Source: Bacteroidaceae bacterium | Lineage (GTDB): Bacteria > Bacteroidota > Bacteroidia > Bacteroidales > Bacteroidaceae | Direction of reading: 5' to 3' | NCBI GenBank assembly: GCA_017448965.1 | Contig: JAFSKK010000061.1 | Location: forward strand, 89,738 to 153,737 | DNA length: 64,000 nt | Shown: positions 33,349 to 41,766 of the stretch, piece by piece | Layout: each line of letters begins with the position of its first letter | Numbering within the stretch: position 1 is the first letter of the stretch | Position numbers and translations under genes: made by a program | The notes under the pieces: generated by a model | What the model saw: only the letters and a program-made list of their open reading frames with translations | Databases searched by the model: none | What the model was told of the DNA's origin: nothing

Positions 33349-33618
33349 TCACTCTTTTTCATGTATGTAGGCGGTGTAATCGTCCTTGAAACAGTACTCT
33401 GCCTGGTTTCCATGGGAGTACATGTGGATGCAGCATGTCCAAATGATCCACTGAAGCTGGGGCATCGGATAGCCCTCAAAGCGCAATTCGTGGCCACGGG
33501 GCATACGGTCAAGGTAGCGGTAAACGGCATCGGAGTACTGTCGGAACGCTTCGTTGGAGTCCCAGAGGTCACGATAAAGCTGCTCGTTCTCTAAAATGTA
33601 TTGCTTGTAATCTGGCAT
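33349..33618 (-). CDS. Small early phage protein
   Basis: 89 residues, acidic and Tyr/Trp-rich (YKQYILENEQLYRDLWDS), with His/Cys in the second half (WTCCIHMYSHGN). It follows the primase-helicase by 11 bp and is the last gene before a terminator. Not recognised. Confidence 0.55.
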   Translation of the reverse strand: MPDYKQYILENEQLYRDLWDSNEAFRQYSDAVYRYLDRMPRGHELRFEGYPMPQLQWIIWTCCIHMYSHGNQAEYCFKDDYTAYIHEKE

Positions 33619-33629
33619 GGCCGCATGGT

Positions 33630-36521
33630 CTAATAGGGAAGTTCCTGCTCGTGGTCGTATTCGTCTGTCACATGCTCGTTGGGAGTGAAGCCGCTGCCTT
33701 CGTCCTTCAGACGTGCCACGCTGCGCATATAGAGCATCACCTTGGATACGTTGTCCTTGCCCTTGCGGATGATGCGGCCACTAGCGTTCTGCAGCTCTGC
33801 AGGATTCAGTTCAAAACGGTAGGAGTTGAGTGTGGCGTATGCCTTCAGGGAACGCATGAAGCGTTGGGAGGACAAGCCTTTGATGTTGTAGTTCTTGGTG
33901 AAGTCTGCCATGGCTTCGTCTTTCTCCACGAAGGTGTCGAGGTGCTCTCCGGCAAAGTAGGCATCTGCCCACTCCTCAAATTCACCCACCATGTCGCTCA
34001 TCAGCTTGCGCTTAATGATGTTACCCATCGGTGGCTGCAGCTTCAGGTTCTCACGCGCCATGGAGAGGTAGAACTGCTCGCAACGCATAAAGAAGTTACA
34101 ATCCTCGTTCCATTCCGCCTCGCTGTAGTCGGAGGCGAAAAGGTCTTTGCCGAAGTCGTCGCGGATGGAACGGGTCTCATGGTAGTCGTTGTCGGCAGTG
34201 CGCTGATGGTAGTAGTCGCTGAAAGCGAGATACACCAGACGGGCATCGGTGGAGGGGTCGAAGTCGCCTGGCACATAGTTGGTGGTGAAGGCGAGCTTGG
34301 GACTGTGCTCGAAGGGGATGGTGAATGACTGGTTGTTCTTGGGGTTGACGGTGAGGTCGGAGGTGATGATGTCATAGAAGATGCCCGTCTGGAGATAGCG
34401 GTCGCAGTCATCGACAATGATGTAGTCGGTGTGCTGAGTCACCTGGTCGAACACGTGGGGGTTGTCCATCAGCTTGGGATTGCGCCCGGACAGCTTCACG
34501 GTCTTGCCAAAGTAACTGAGCACCTTGAAGTAGAAGCTTTTGCCACTGCGTCCGTTGCACTCGCCTTCATCGTCTATCTTGTTGTCCATGGCATAGAGCG
34601 CCCACGCCTTGGAGGCTGACTTGTAGCGGTGAAGCCAAAAGCCGATGCCAAAGATCTTATTGACAAGGTTCTGCTTCTGCTCCATCACCTCGTGCTCCGT
34701 GAGGCCTTCGCCGTCGATGCAGAAAAGATGGGCGGCCTTGTATTGACGCGCCTCTTCTGCGCTCTTGTCTTCAAAGTTGTACTCCAGCTCTTTCCTCCAG
34801 TGAATGCGTGAGGTGTTGATGAGGTAGCCGAAGAACTTACTCCGGGTGTTGTGGATGGTGATGTCAAACACGGTATCACCCAACAAGTTTTCCTTCTTGC
34901 TGATGGTGAACATGGGATCGAGGAGACGCACGTTGTGCTGCAGCACGTTCTCTTCCCATACATAACGGTCGAGGTCACTGCTGCGCCCCTGGTACTCAGC
35001 AATGCCTTCTGCAGTCACCTCAAACGTGGTTTTGGGGAAGAAGAAGAGCTGGCTGTGGTCGGTGCATTTGGTGAAGTCCAAATCCACCTCCTGAAGGTTG
35101 GCGATGGCACTGCCGGCAATACGGGGAGAGTTGAGGATAAGGTTGCGGATGTCACGCTCCAGATAATTGTCTTCTGCCCAACGGATGATGAAGCCGGAAA
35201 TGTCTTTCTGGGCAACACTCTTCACGATGTTGCCTTCGATGCGCACGTATTTGGGAGTGGAGGAGTTTTCGTCATGCAGCGTATAGAAACCATTCAGGCG
35301 AAGGAAATAGCGAAGGCAGTCACTGTCCACCTCGTAGGTGTAGCCCTTGTTCTTTTCACTCCAACGGCTGCTCCAGAACTTGGCGGGCTTGGCAAGATTG
35401 AGCAGCTTCTTGAAGTCGCTCGACTTCGGACGAAGGTCGCTCCAGTCACGGAAGTCTTTCCGGGGCTTGCCACGATTATCACGGTAGGTGGAAAGCCAAT
35501 CCGGCAACCAAATGGTGTGAATGTCGATGAAACGCAGGGCAAGCTCCGTTCCCTTCAGGACACCCGTGCTGTCGAGATCCGGAATGTTATAGAGCACCTT
35601 CACATACTTCATGATCTCCTTGTATTCCTCCACCGTCAGCTTGTAAGTCTCGCTGTTGAACCACAACGGGCTGTAACCCAAAGCACGGCAGCACAATGAA
35701 TCACGCTCACCGCTGCAGATGACGGCCTCCTCCAGCTTCACCTGCTTGAAGGGCTTGTCTTCATTCTTCGGATCCTGGAAGAAAATCTTCTCCTCTTCCA
35801 CATTCAGCTGCCGGTGACGTTCCTTCAGCTCAGCAAAGCCATTGATGTATTCTCTTGGTTTGGCTCCTCTGGGTGTGTACTGGAATCGCCATTGCTTCTG
35901 AGGGTTGAGGGGCTCGTAAATCTTGTAGAATTTCTTCTCTCCAGCCTCTCCATCAGCGGCGGACACCAGACACTCACGCATGAAAATGGGGTAGTTCTCG
36001 TTGGAGAATTTATAGGTGGCTTCGCGGTTCTTGATGTCACACACCCACTTCACCGAGTACCAGTGCAACGCATCGCAAGTGGCTTGGGTCACATTAGGAC
36101 CCAGCAGCTTCAGCTCTGAAGAGGTAAACTTTTCGTTGAACTCGAAGTATTTCTTCCCCTCTTCCTGATCCTGAGTGGCGGGACGCTTCTCGATGTGGGG
36201 TTTGTTGACTGTCGGGTTCAGTTCGTCCCTCAGACCGAAAATCTCGGACAGCCTGGCAACCGCCTCGCCAAAGGAGGGAATGCCGTTCACACGCATGTAG
36301 AGATCAATGGGAGACTCCGCATGACCAGTGTCGCCAAAGTCCGTGACCTTCCACACATTATTATACTGCTTTGCCGACGAGCTGGGAGTGCGCTCGTTGC
36401 GAAGGGCAAATTTCTTGCCCGACAAAATGGCTTCCCGGACGGAGGAACTGTCGCCTACGCACAACAGTATCACGTCCAGACCGCCATTCGATACATTGTA
36501 GATATCTTCCGCCTTAATCAT
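33630..36521 (-). CDS. Primase-helicase (TOPRIM plus SF3-type helicase)
   Basis: 963 residues. N terminus ~1-100 resembles a primase zinc-finger domain that has lost its cysteines (KFALRNERTPSSS). A TOPRIM-like region follows at ~265-340 (Glu in CSGERDS, Asp in YNIPDLDST). The helicase has Walker A CNGRSGKS (~655-662), Walker B IIVDDCD (~701-707) and sensor FTTNYVPGD (~745), as in DUF5906/D5-type phage helicases. It should start and unwind phage DNA replication. A replicative primase-helicase together with no transposase suggests theta or similar replication, not Mu-like transposition. Confidence 0.8.
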   Translation of the reverse strand: MIKAEDIYNVSNGGLDVILLCVGDSSSVREAILSGKKFALRNERTPSSSAKQYNNVWKVTDFGDTGHAESPIDLYMRVNGIPSFGEAVARLSEIFGLRDELNPTVNKPHIEKRPATQDQEEGKKYFEFNEKFTSSELKLLGPNVTQATCDALHWYSVKWVCDIKNREATYKFSNENYPIFMRECLVSAADGEAGEKKFYKIYEPLNPQKQWRFQYTPRGAKPREYINGFAELKERHRQLNVEEEKIFFQDPKNEDKPFKQVKLEEAVICSGERDSLCCRALGYSPLWFNSETYKLTVEEYKEIMKYVKVLYNIPDLDSTGVLKGTELALRFIDIHTIWLPDWLSTYRDNRGKPRKDFRDWSDLRPKSSDFKKLLNLAKPAKFWSSRWSEKNKGYTYEVDSDCLRYFLRLNGFYTLHDENSSTPKYVRIEGNIVKSVAQKDISGFIIRWAEDNYLERDIRNLILNSPRIAGSAIANLQEVDLDFTKCTDHSQLFFFPKTTFEVTAEGIAEYQGRSSDLDRYVWEENVLQHNVRLLDPMFTISKKENLLGDTVFDITIHNTRSKFFGYLINTSRIHWRKELEYNFEDKSAEEARQYKAAHLFCIDGEGLTEHEVMEQKQNLVNKIFGIGFWLHRYKSASKAWALYAMDNKIDDEGECNGRSGKSFYFKVLSYFGKTVKLSGRNPKLMDNPHVFDQVTQHTDYIIVDDCDRYLQTGIFYDIITSDLTVNPKNNQSFTIPFEHSPKLAFTTNYVPGDFDPSTDARLVYLAFSDYYHQRTADNDYHETRSIRDDFGKDLFASDYSEAEWNEDCNFFMRCEQFYLSMARENLKLQPPMGNIIKRKLMSDMVGEFEEWADAYFAGEHLDTFVEKDEAMADFTKNYNIKGLSSQRFMRSLKAYATLNSYRFELNPAELQNASGRIIRKGKDNVSKVMLYMRSVARLKDEGSGFTPNEHVTDEYDHEQELPY

Positions 36522-36601
36522 GAGAACCGCTTGTTAATCACCCACAAAATTACATTTTTCAGAGGAGCCTACAGAAGACATCCTACTGGGAGGGAATGGA
36601 T

Positions 36602-36829
36602 TTACCCCCCCTCTGCCATCTTATGAGCCACGGGCGCAATCCTATGACAACGGATCTGCTTATACAGCACTTCTGCCTTGGCTTGCGTTTCTTTCGAGTT
36701 CTCTGGACGAAACAGGAATTTGCCACCAGGAAATGAAACCAAATACAAACCATACATGACGAGGCTTAAATCCTCTTCTGTCAGATCATTCAGGGAGTGA
36801 AGACCCCTGCTGTCTATATCAATAAACAT
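36602..36829 (-). CDS. Small early phage protein
   Basis: 75 residues from the ATG at 36829; the frame upstream begins only with TTG. Helical (LTEEDLSLVMYGLYLV), ending AHKMAEGG. It precedes the primase-helicase by 80 bp. Not recognised. Confidence 0.5.
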   Translation of the reverse strand: MFIDIDSRGLHSLNDLTEEDLSLVMYGLYLVSFPGGKFLFRPENSKETQAKAEVLYKQIRCHRIAPVAHKMAEGG

Positions 36830-36836
36830 GGCGCAC

Positions 36837-37094
36837 TCAGAATTGGAGGTCAAACGTCGGCATCGGGCGGTTCGTTTTCAAAGTCACGTAACAGGACAGG
36901 TCTTCGTCATAATAATTGATGTAACCTTCAGGAGGTATCCCCTGAACTACCTCGAATGCCTTGCCGTTCGTGTCAAAAACCAACCGAGTTTTTCCTATAT
37001 GTGCAATACAAGCGACCACCTCTCCCAAAACGCATTTGAACGCGTCTATACATATATTGGAAGGCATCGCACGCTCAAAATCAGCAATCCTCAT
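36837..37094 (-). CDS. Small early phage protein
   Basis: 85 residues, mostly beta-type with cysteines (CIDAFKCVLGEVVACI). Starts in an ATGA overlap with the HTH gene before, whose last codons (EKKGGAA) carry the AAAGGAGG site. Not recognised. Confidence 0.5.
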   Translation of the reverse strand: MRIADFERAMPSNICIDAFKCVLGEVVACIAHIGKTRLVFDTNGKAFEVVQGIPPEGYINYYDEDLSCYVTLKTNRPMPTFDLQF

Positions 37095-37534
37095 GCTGCA
37101 CCTCCTTTCTTCTCCAGGAGTGATGGCCAGATATCTATCTCGGACAGCCCTGTCACCTCACACACCCTCTTGCGAACAATCGCGCTGGGAACACTCTGAC
37201 CGTTCATCCACATGCGTACACGAAGATCACTCACACCTGTAGCTTCAGTCAACTTCGACCGCAGCTGCTGCATGGGAGTGGGAATCCCATGCAAGAACTC
37301 GAGCAGCCGACCGGATGCGACCACTCCATTTCCGCAATCAGACACAGACCAAAGCGATGACTCAGGCAAGCCTGTTACCTTGGCTATGGCTTCGCGCTTC
37401 AATCTCGGCGGAACAGAATAACCGTATATCCAACGCTCCACACTGCGTTCACTGCTGCACGTCTCTCGTGCAATCTCTCGAACCTTTTCCCTGCGCAAAT
37501 CAGGAAGAGTCCTTGCAAAATCTTTCAAATTCAT
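37091..37534 (-). CDS. Double helix-turn-helix early regulator
   Basis: 147 residues made of two similar halves, each a Cro/CI-type HTH: SSERSVERWIYGYSVPPRLK (~27-46) and GVSDLRVRMWMNGQSVPSAI (~100-119), each followed by V/TGL plus (S/E)xxxW. It is the first gene on the minus side of the operator region, the place of Cro or an early activator. It probably competes with the repressor at the 37557-37616 sites or controls early genes. Confidence 0.7.
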   Translation of the reverse strand: MNLKDFARTLPDLRREKVREIARETCSSERSVERWIYGYSVPPRLKREAIAKVTGLPESSLWSVSDCGNGVVASGRLLEFLHGIPTPMQQLRSKLTEATGVSDLRVRMWMNGQSVPSAIVRKRVCEVTGLSEIDIWPSLLEKKGGAA

Positions 37535-37556
37535 AAGCCTAAATTTTGTTTATTTC

Positions 37557-37616
37557 TCGCAAACTTGTTATATTTGTTTCGCAAACTTGTTATAAATTTT
37601 TCGCAAATGTATGTAT
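37557..37616. promoter_or_regulatory. Phage operator: three repeats at 22-bp spacing
   Basis: TCGCAAACTTGTTATA at 37557-37572 and 37579-37594 (identical), and TCGCAAATGTATGTATA at 37601-37616, spaced 22 bp, so on the same face of the helix. They lie between the divergent double-HTH gene and the repressor. The AT-rich flanks should hold both promoters. Confidence 0.75.
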
Positions 37617-37677
37617 AATTTATACAATAACCAAACTTTTGTATAAAAATTTAATCACAAAGTAAAAATTTCTGCTT

Positions 37678-38085
37678 ATGACTGTCAAAGAAAGACTTAT
37701 TCAATTCATCAATTACAAGAATTTGTCTGCAAGGGAGTTTTGTCGCCAATGCGGAGTATCATCTTCCTTTGTTTCCAATATTGGGAAGTCCATATCCGGA
37801 AGTTATCTGGATAAGATTTCTATGCAGTTTCCCGACCTAAATCTATCCTGGTTACTGCTCGAAAATGGCAATATGCTGAACATCCAAAATGACAACTCCA
37901 CTTTGCAAATGGAAAGCATAACCATTCCAGTGGAAGCATGGTCGGTCATCAAACAACAGGCTGCAAGTCTGGAAGCAAGAGACAGGCAAATTGACACACG
38001 AGACCGACACATCGACGACCTTATCGCTATGCTCAAGCAACAAATCATGCCACCTGCAGCATCCAAAAAAGCTGCATGTGGATAA
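37678..38085 (+). CDS. CI-like phage repressor
   Basis: 135 residues. Residues ~15-55 are an XRE-type HTH (SAREFCRQCGVSSSFVSNIG) followed by the DLNLSWLLLENGNM signature of Bacteroides/Gram-negative phage repressors. The C-terminal half is a helical, charged segment (ARDRQIDTRDRHIDDLIAML) for oligomerisation; there is no S24 peptidase domain, so it is not a self-cleaving LexA-type repressor. It is the only clear gene on the + strand of the phage, divergent from the early genes. Confidence 0.8.
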   Translation: MTVKERLIQFINYKNLSAREFCRQCGVSSSFVSNIGKSISGSYLDKISMQFPDLNLSWLLLENGNMLNIQNDNSTLQMESITIPVEAWSVIKQQAASLEARDRQIDTRDRHIDDLIAMLKQQIMPPAASKKAACG

Positions 38086-38201
38086 GGACAAATAATAGAC
38101 TGAGCCCCCAAAAAGGAACAAAAACGGTAAGTATAAATGTCTATAAATCAGGAAAGGAGGAATAAACAAAAATTGCAGTTGTCCCCTCCCCCGCTACAAA
38201 A

Positions 38202-38240
38202 AAGCGGAAGTGTCAATCGACACTTCCGCTTTTTCTTTTT
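38202..38240 (+). terminator. Terminator after the repressor
   Basis: 13-bp stem AAGCGGAAGTGTC/GACACTTCCGCTT (38202-38231) with T tracts on the + strand and A tract before it. It works in both directions in principle and marks the right edge of the phage genes. Confidence 0.8.
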
Positions 38241-38286
38241 CCCCCATTTCAGTATCTCCCATTGGGGACTTCCACTACCTCAAAAT

Positions 38287-38351
38287 CGGTGTGACTCACA
38301 CCGAGGGGGTCGGTCTGAGTCACACCGAGGGTGGCGGTGTGACTCAGACCG
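38287..38351. repeat. Triple 17-bp palindromes at 24-bp spacing (copy 1)
   Basis: cggtgtgactcacaccg (38287-38303), cggtctgagtcacaccg (38311-38327) and cggtgtgactcagaccg (38335-38351), each palindromic or nearly so, repeated at exactly 24 bp. A second cluster is at 63190-63254. The segment 38086-38397 otherwise holds only the terminator; no gene. Confidence 0.8.
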
Positions 38352-38397
38352 TTTTTGAAGTACTGAAAGGGGGGATTGTGCGACTACCCTTCTGCGC

Positions 38398-39162
38398 TTA
38401 TGGCAGAAGCAGCACAGCCAAATAGAAGGAGAGTTCGGCAAGGAGGCAGACGGCTCCACAACAATCGCCCGTGTAGCCCTGGAGTTTGCGCCAGATGAAG
38501 AGGAAAAGGAGGGCGACCACAACGATGGGCGCGAGGACGGCGAGCCACCATGTGGTGTCGGTAAGCAGGATGAGGGGAATGGAAGGAAGAAGTCCCTGCA
38601 AGGCAAGACCAATGGTTGCTCCCATACTGATGGGGCGATAGACGGTCTTGTTTTTTGCCTCTTCCTCACGACGAGCGTAGGGCATGAAATTGACAATCTG
38701 GCTGGAGAACATCTTTGCCAACGGGTCTCCTGCCAAAATGGCAAACACAGCAGTCATGGGTGGCAAGGCCATGAGAATGCCTCCCAACAGGGCAAAATAG
38801 AAGATGAGGGCAATGACGCCATAGGTGCCGATGTGGGAGTCCTTCATGATGGTGAGGATGCGCTGGCGGTCAACGCCTCCTCCAAACCCATCGAACAAGT
38901 CAGCAAGACCATCTTCGTGGAGTGCGCCTGTCAGGAAGAGACGAACAAGGATGGCCACGATGACAGCAACAGGATAAGGCAGGATGTGGCATGCACCGAG
39001 AAGCGTTGCCGCCATGATGCTACCTGTGAGCCACCCGACCAGTGGCCAATGCTCCACCACGGTGGCATACGCCTCCTTGGGTGGCTGATAGAGTCGCCAG
39101 AAGGGAAGACGGGTGAAGAAGATGAAGGAAGCAAGAATGCGATGGTGATATTTGATGTGCAT
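38398..39162 (-). CDS. cobS: Adenosylcobalamin (cobalamin-5'-phosphate) synthase
   Basis: 254 residues from the ATG at 39162; the frame upstream runs into the intergenic part and cobT. Polytopic membrane protein with the CobS signature GALHEDGLADLFDGFGGG (~65-82). It joins GDP-cobinamide and alpha-ribazole(phosphate) in the inner membrane, the last step of the nucleotide loop. It is the last gene of the minus cobalamin operon, 35 bp after cobT. Confidence 0.93.
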   Translation of the reverse strand: MHIKYHHRILASFIFFTRLPFWRLYQPPKEAYATVVEHWPLVGWLTGSIMAATLLGACHILPYPVAVIVAILVRLFLTGALHEDGLADLFDGFGGGVDRQRILTIMKDSHIGTYGVIALIFYFALLGGILMALPPMTAVFAILAGDPLAKMFSSQIVNFMPYARREEEAKNKTVYRPISMGATIGLALQGLLPSIPLILLTDTTWWLAVLAPIVVVALLFLFIWRKLQGYTGDCCGAVCLLAELSFYLAVLLLP

Positions 39163-39197
39163 AAGGCTATGAGAAAATCGCCCAGCGCGTGGGCTGG

Positions 39198-40256
39198 TTA
39201 GAAGTATTTGGTGATGTTGGCATTGTCGAAGTTGTTCATCTCGTTCATCATGCGGACAGCGGAATCGACGATGGGGAAGGCACAAAGGGCACCTGTTCCC
39301 TCGCCTAACCTCAGTCCTAAGGAGAGGATTGGCTCGGCGCGGAGGAAGTCGAGCATACGACGGTGACCGCTCTCGTCGCCACAATGGCCGAATATCATGT
39401 AGTCTTGGGCAGCAGGATAGAGTTGACAGGCCGCCAGAGCACAGGCAGTCATGATGAAACCATCGACGAGCACGAGCATCTGTAGTTCGGCAGCACGTAG
39501 CATCGCACCGATGGCCACCACCATCTCGAAGCCACCGAAGTAGCGGATGATGTATTCAGGTGAAAGTTGAGAGTTAAGAGTTGAGAGTTGAGAGTTGAAA
39601 CGGTTGAGGGCTTGGGTGAGCACTTCGTATTTGTGGGTGATGCCCGTGGAGTTGAGTCCTGAGCCTGCACCGATACACTCGGCCAACGGAATGTGGCAAA
39701 AGAGGCTCATCCAGATGGAAGAGGGAGAGGTGTTGGCAATGCCCATCTCACCGATGCAGAGGACGCGACAGCCCTCCGTGTGGCAAGCATCGACCAATTC
39801 AATGCCGACGGAAATGGCACGGTCATATTCCGAAGGGGACATCGCCGGTTCGTGAAGGAAGTTGCGAGTGCCTGGTGCTATCTTGCGATTCAGGATGTCT
39901 GGAATCTGAGACAAATCATGGTCAACGCCCACATCAACAATACGGAGATGAAAACCATGCTGACGGCAGAACATATTGACCCCACCCCCACCTTTCGTGA
40001 AGTTGACCATCTGCTGCCACGTGACTTCGCGCGGAGAGACGCTGACCCCTTCACGTTCGATGCCGTGATCACCGCCCAAAAGGAGATGGCAAGGGTGTGC
40101 CAACGAGGGAGTCAATGTCTGCTGGGCAAGACATATCTGCATGGCGAGGGTTTCGAGACGACCAAGAGAGCCCTTGGGCTTGTTGAGGTTGTCGATCTTG
40201 GATTGGATGGCGGGACGAATGGCCTCTTCTGGAGCTTGTATATGAAATATTTGCAT
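39198..40256 (-). CDS. cobT: Nicotinate-nucleotide-dimethylbenzimidazole phosphoribosyltransferase
   Basis: 352 residues, usual length. Family motifs NKPKGSLGRLE (~25-35), GDHGI (~62-66), GEMGIANT (~168) and LGEGTGA near the end, which carries the catalytic Glu. It activates the lower ligand base to alpha-ribazole phosphate. At about 218-230 an in-frame tandem repeat (FNSQLSTLNSQLS) interrupts the usual sequence; its DNA is a TTGAGAGT-type repeat (39565-39600). It seems tolerated, as the rest is intact. Confidence 0.92.
   Translation of the reverse strand: MQIFHIQAPEEAIRPAIQSKIDNLNKPKGSLGRLETLAMQICLAQQTLTPSLAHPCHLLLGGDHGIEREGVSVSPREVTWQQMVNFTKGGGGVNMFCRQHGFHLRIVDVGVDHDLSQIPDILNRKIAPGTRNFLHEPAMSPSEYDRAISVGIELVDACHTEGCRVLCIGEMGIANTSPSSIWMSLFCHIPLAECIGAGSGLNSTGITHKYEVLTQALNRFNSQLSTLNSQLSPEYIIRYFGGFEMVVAIGAMLRAAELQMLVLVDGFIMTACALAACQLYPAAQDYMIFGHCGDESGHRRMLDFLRAEPILSLGLRLGEGTGALCAFPIVDSAVRMMNEMNNFDNANITKYF
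39565..39600. repeat. TTGAGAGT-type tandem repeat inside cobT
   Basis: About 36 bp of GTTGAGAGTT(A/G)AGA units on the + strand, translated in frame on the minus strand as FNSQLSTLNSQLS. A degraded similar piece (AAGTTGAAAGTTGAAAA) lies between cobQ and cobD near 42750. Confidence 0.7.
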
Positions 40257-40260
40257 AAGC

Positions 40261-40767
40261 TTACTTGATTTTTACGGGGATTCCACTCACCATCAGGATG
40301 ACCTCATCGGCATGTTGAGCCACGTATTGGTTCATCCAGCCCTGAAGGTCTGTGAATTGTCGTTGTACAGCGTTGTCGCTGATGCCGCCAGAGCCAATTT
40401 CGTTAGTGACGAAGATGAAGGTGGCATCTTGGCCGGTAAAGCGGTCAAACTCGTCTTTGAGAGCAGTGAGGGCTTTGTCCACATCTTGGAGTTCAAAAAA
40501 GAAATTGGTACACCAGAGGGTGATGCAGTCGATGACGGCTACACGTCCAGTGAGGTCGTGGCGACTCAGGTAGCGCTCTTCTTCGATGTTGTCCCACTCA
40601 GCACCACGCCGTGCCTGGTGCTTGGCAACACGCTGACGGAACTCATCGTCCCACACATGGGCTGTTGCCACATAGACGGGTTTAGGACTGAGGGAGAGGG
40701 CAAGGCGTTCTGCATATTGGCTTTTGCCTGAGCGTTGGCCACCGGTGATGAGGATGATACGTTTCAT
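40261..40767 (-). CDS. cobU: Adenosylcobinamide kinase / guanylyltransferase
   Basis: 168 residues, usual length. Walker A GGQRSGKS (9-16), the guanylylated His in AKHQARRG (~50), and TNEIGSGG (~122). It phosphorylates cobinamide and adds GMP to give adenosyl-GDP-cobinamide. Four bp before cobT. Confidence 0.93.
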   Translation of the reverse strand: MKRIILITGGQRSGKSQYAERLALSLSPKPVYVATAHVWDDEFRQRVAKHQARRGAEWDNIEEERYLSRHDLTGRVAVIDCITLWCTNFFFELQDVDKALTALKDEFDRFTGQDATFIFVTNEIGSGGISDNAVQRQFTDLQGWMNQYVAQHADEVILMVSGIPVKIK

Positions 40768-40779
40768 GGGGGGAATGGG

Positions 40780-41766
40780 TTAAATGGGGTGAATGGGAGT
40801 TATGGGGAGGAGGAGATAGAGGAGAGCGAGGAGGATGAGGGCTATACATTCGGCGATGCGGTTGATGCGGATGGCAGTGCGCATGTCTTGGGTGGTGAGG
40901 AGGCGATCGTTCTCACCAATGAAGGGTTTGTCGAAGAGTTGGCCAAAGTAGGTGTGGGGGCCACCGAAGCGGCAGTTGAGGATGCCTGCAAGGGCTGCTT
41001 CGGGATAGCCGCTGTTGGGTGAGGCGTGGTGGGATCCGTATTTGGCGACGAATTTCAGCAGGGAGAGCCTGCCCGACGCGAGAACCATGAGGAAGGCGGT
41101 GAGGCGGGCAGGAATGTAGTTGGCGACATCGTCGAGGCGGGCAGCAAAGCAGCCGAAGTCCTTGTAGCGGTCGGTCTTGTAGCCAATCATGGAGTCGAGG
41201 GTGTTGACCATTTTGTAGGTGAGCATGCCAGGCACTCCTGCGACGGCGAGCCAGAAGAAGGGGGCGATGACACCATCGCTGAGATTTTCGGCAAGGGTTT
41301 CAAGGGCTGCCGTGCGGATTTCTTGGGCTGAGAGTTCGGAGGTGTCACGACCGACAATGCGAGCCACCTGCTTGCGTCCTTCTTCAAGCGAGCGGTCAAC
41401 AGCCAGGAAGGTTTGGCGCACTTCACGGATGAGAGTAGTGCCGGCAAGGCACCAGAAGATGATAAGAGAGGAAAGAGCAAGAAAAAGACCCTCTCCCCAA
41501 CCCTCCCCCGTAATGGGGAGGGAGACCACCCAGGATGTAAGAACGAGAAGTACCCACGTGGCAACAAAAACGAAGATGACGAGGAAGAGAGAAAGGAGTG
41601 CTCCCTTCAATTTACGGTGCCCGCCTTTGTTGAGATGCTTCTCACTCAAGGAAATCATCTTGCCAAACCACACAACAGGATGCGGCATCCACAAAGGGTC
41701 GCCAAGAAGGAGGTCGAGCAACCAGCCGATGAGCAGGGGCAATATGCAGGAATACAGAATCGTCAT
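40780..41766 (-). CDS. cbiB: Adenosylcobinamide-phosphate synthase
   Basis: 328 residues, polytopic, with DLLLGDP..PHPV near the N terminus and GVPGMLTYKMVNTLDSMIGY (~185-204) typical of CbiB. It attaches aminopropanol (phosphate) to cobyric acid. Residues ~82-96 (LPITGEGWGEG) are encoded by a palindromic repeat inserted in frame at 41487-41526, in a loop before a TM segment. Overlaps the upstream gene by 4 bp. Confidence 0.92.
   Translation of the reverse strand: MTILYSCILPLLIGWLLDLLLGDPLWMPHPVVWFGKMISLSEKHLNKGGHRKLKGALLSLFLVIFVFVATWVLLVLTSWVVSLPITGEGWGEGLFLALSSLIIFWCLAGTTLIREVRQTFLAVDRSLEEGRKQVARIVGRDTSELSAQEIRTAALETLAENLSDGVIAPFFWLAVAGVPGMLTYKMVNTLDSMIGYKTDRYKDFGCFAARLDDVANYIPARLTAFLMVLASGRLSLLKFVAKYGSHHASPNSGYPEAALAGILNCRFGGPHTYFGQLFDKPFIGENDRLLTTQDMRTAIRINRIAECIALILLALLYLLLPITPIHPI
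41487..41526. repeat. In-frame palindromic element, copy A (in cbiB)
   Basis: 40 bp on the + strand starting gaccctctccccaaccctcc and ending with a TAATGGGGAGGGAGAC part, near-palindromic (ctcccc..ggggag). Read on the minus strand in frame as SLPITGEGWGEGL. The same element occurs at 52189-52283 and 61353-61510, always within a gene. Confidence 0.8.

Noticed and set aside
1-38100. Mu-like (transposable) phage, as Hankyphage is
   Set aside because: The DGR suggested it, but no MuA/MuB-type transposase is visible and a large primase-helicase is present; unresolved because the left end is outside.
38287-38351. CRISPR array
   Set aside because: Only three palindromic units with 7-bp linkers, no spacer-sized variable parts.
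38086-38397. Prophage attachment site at the triple palindromes
   Set aside because: The second copy at 63 kb is beyond host genes, so the pair cannot be attL/attR of this phage; no integrase nearby.
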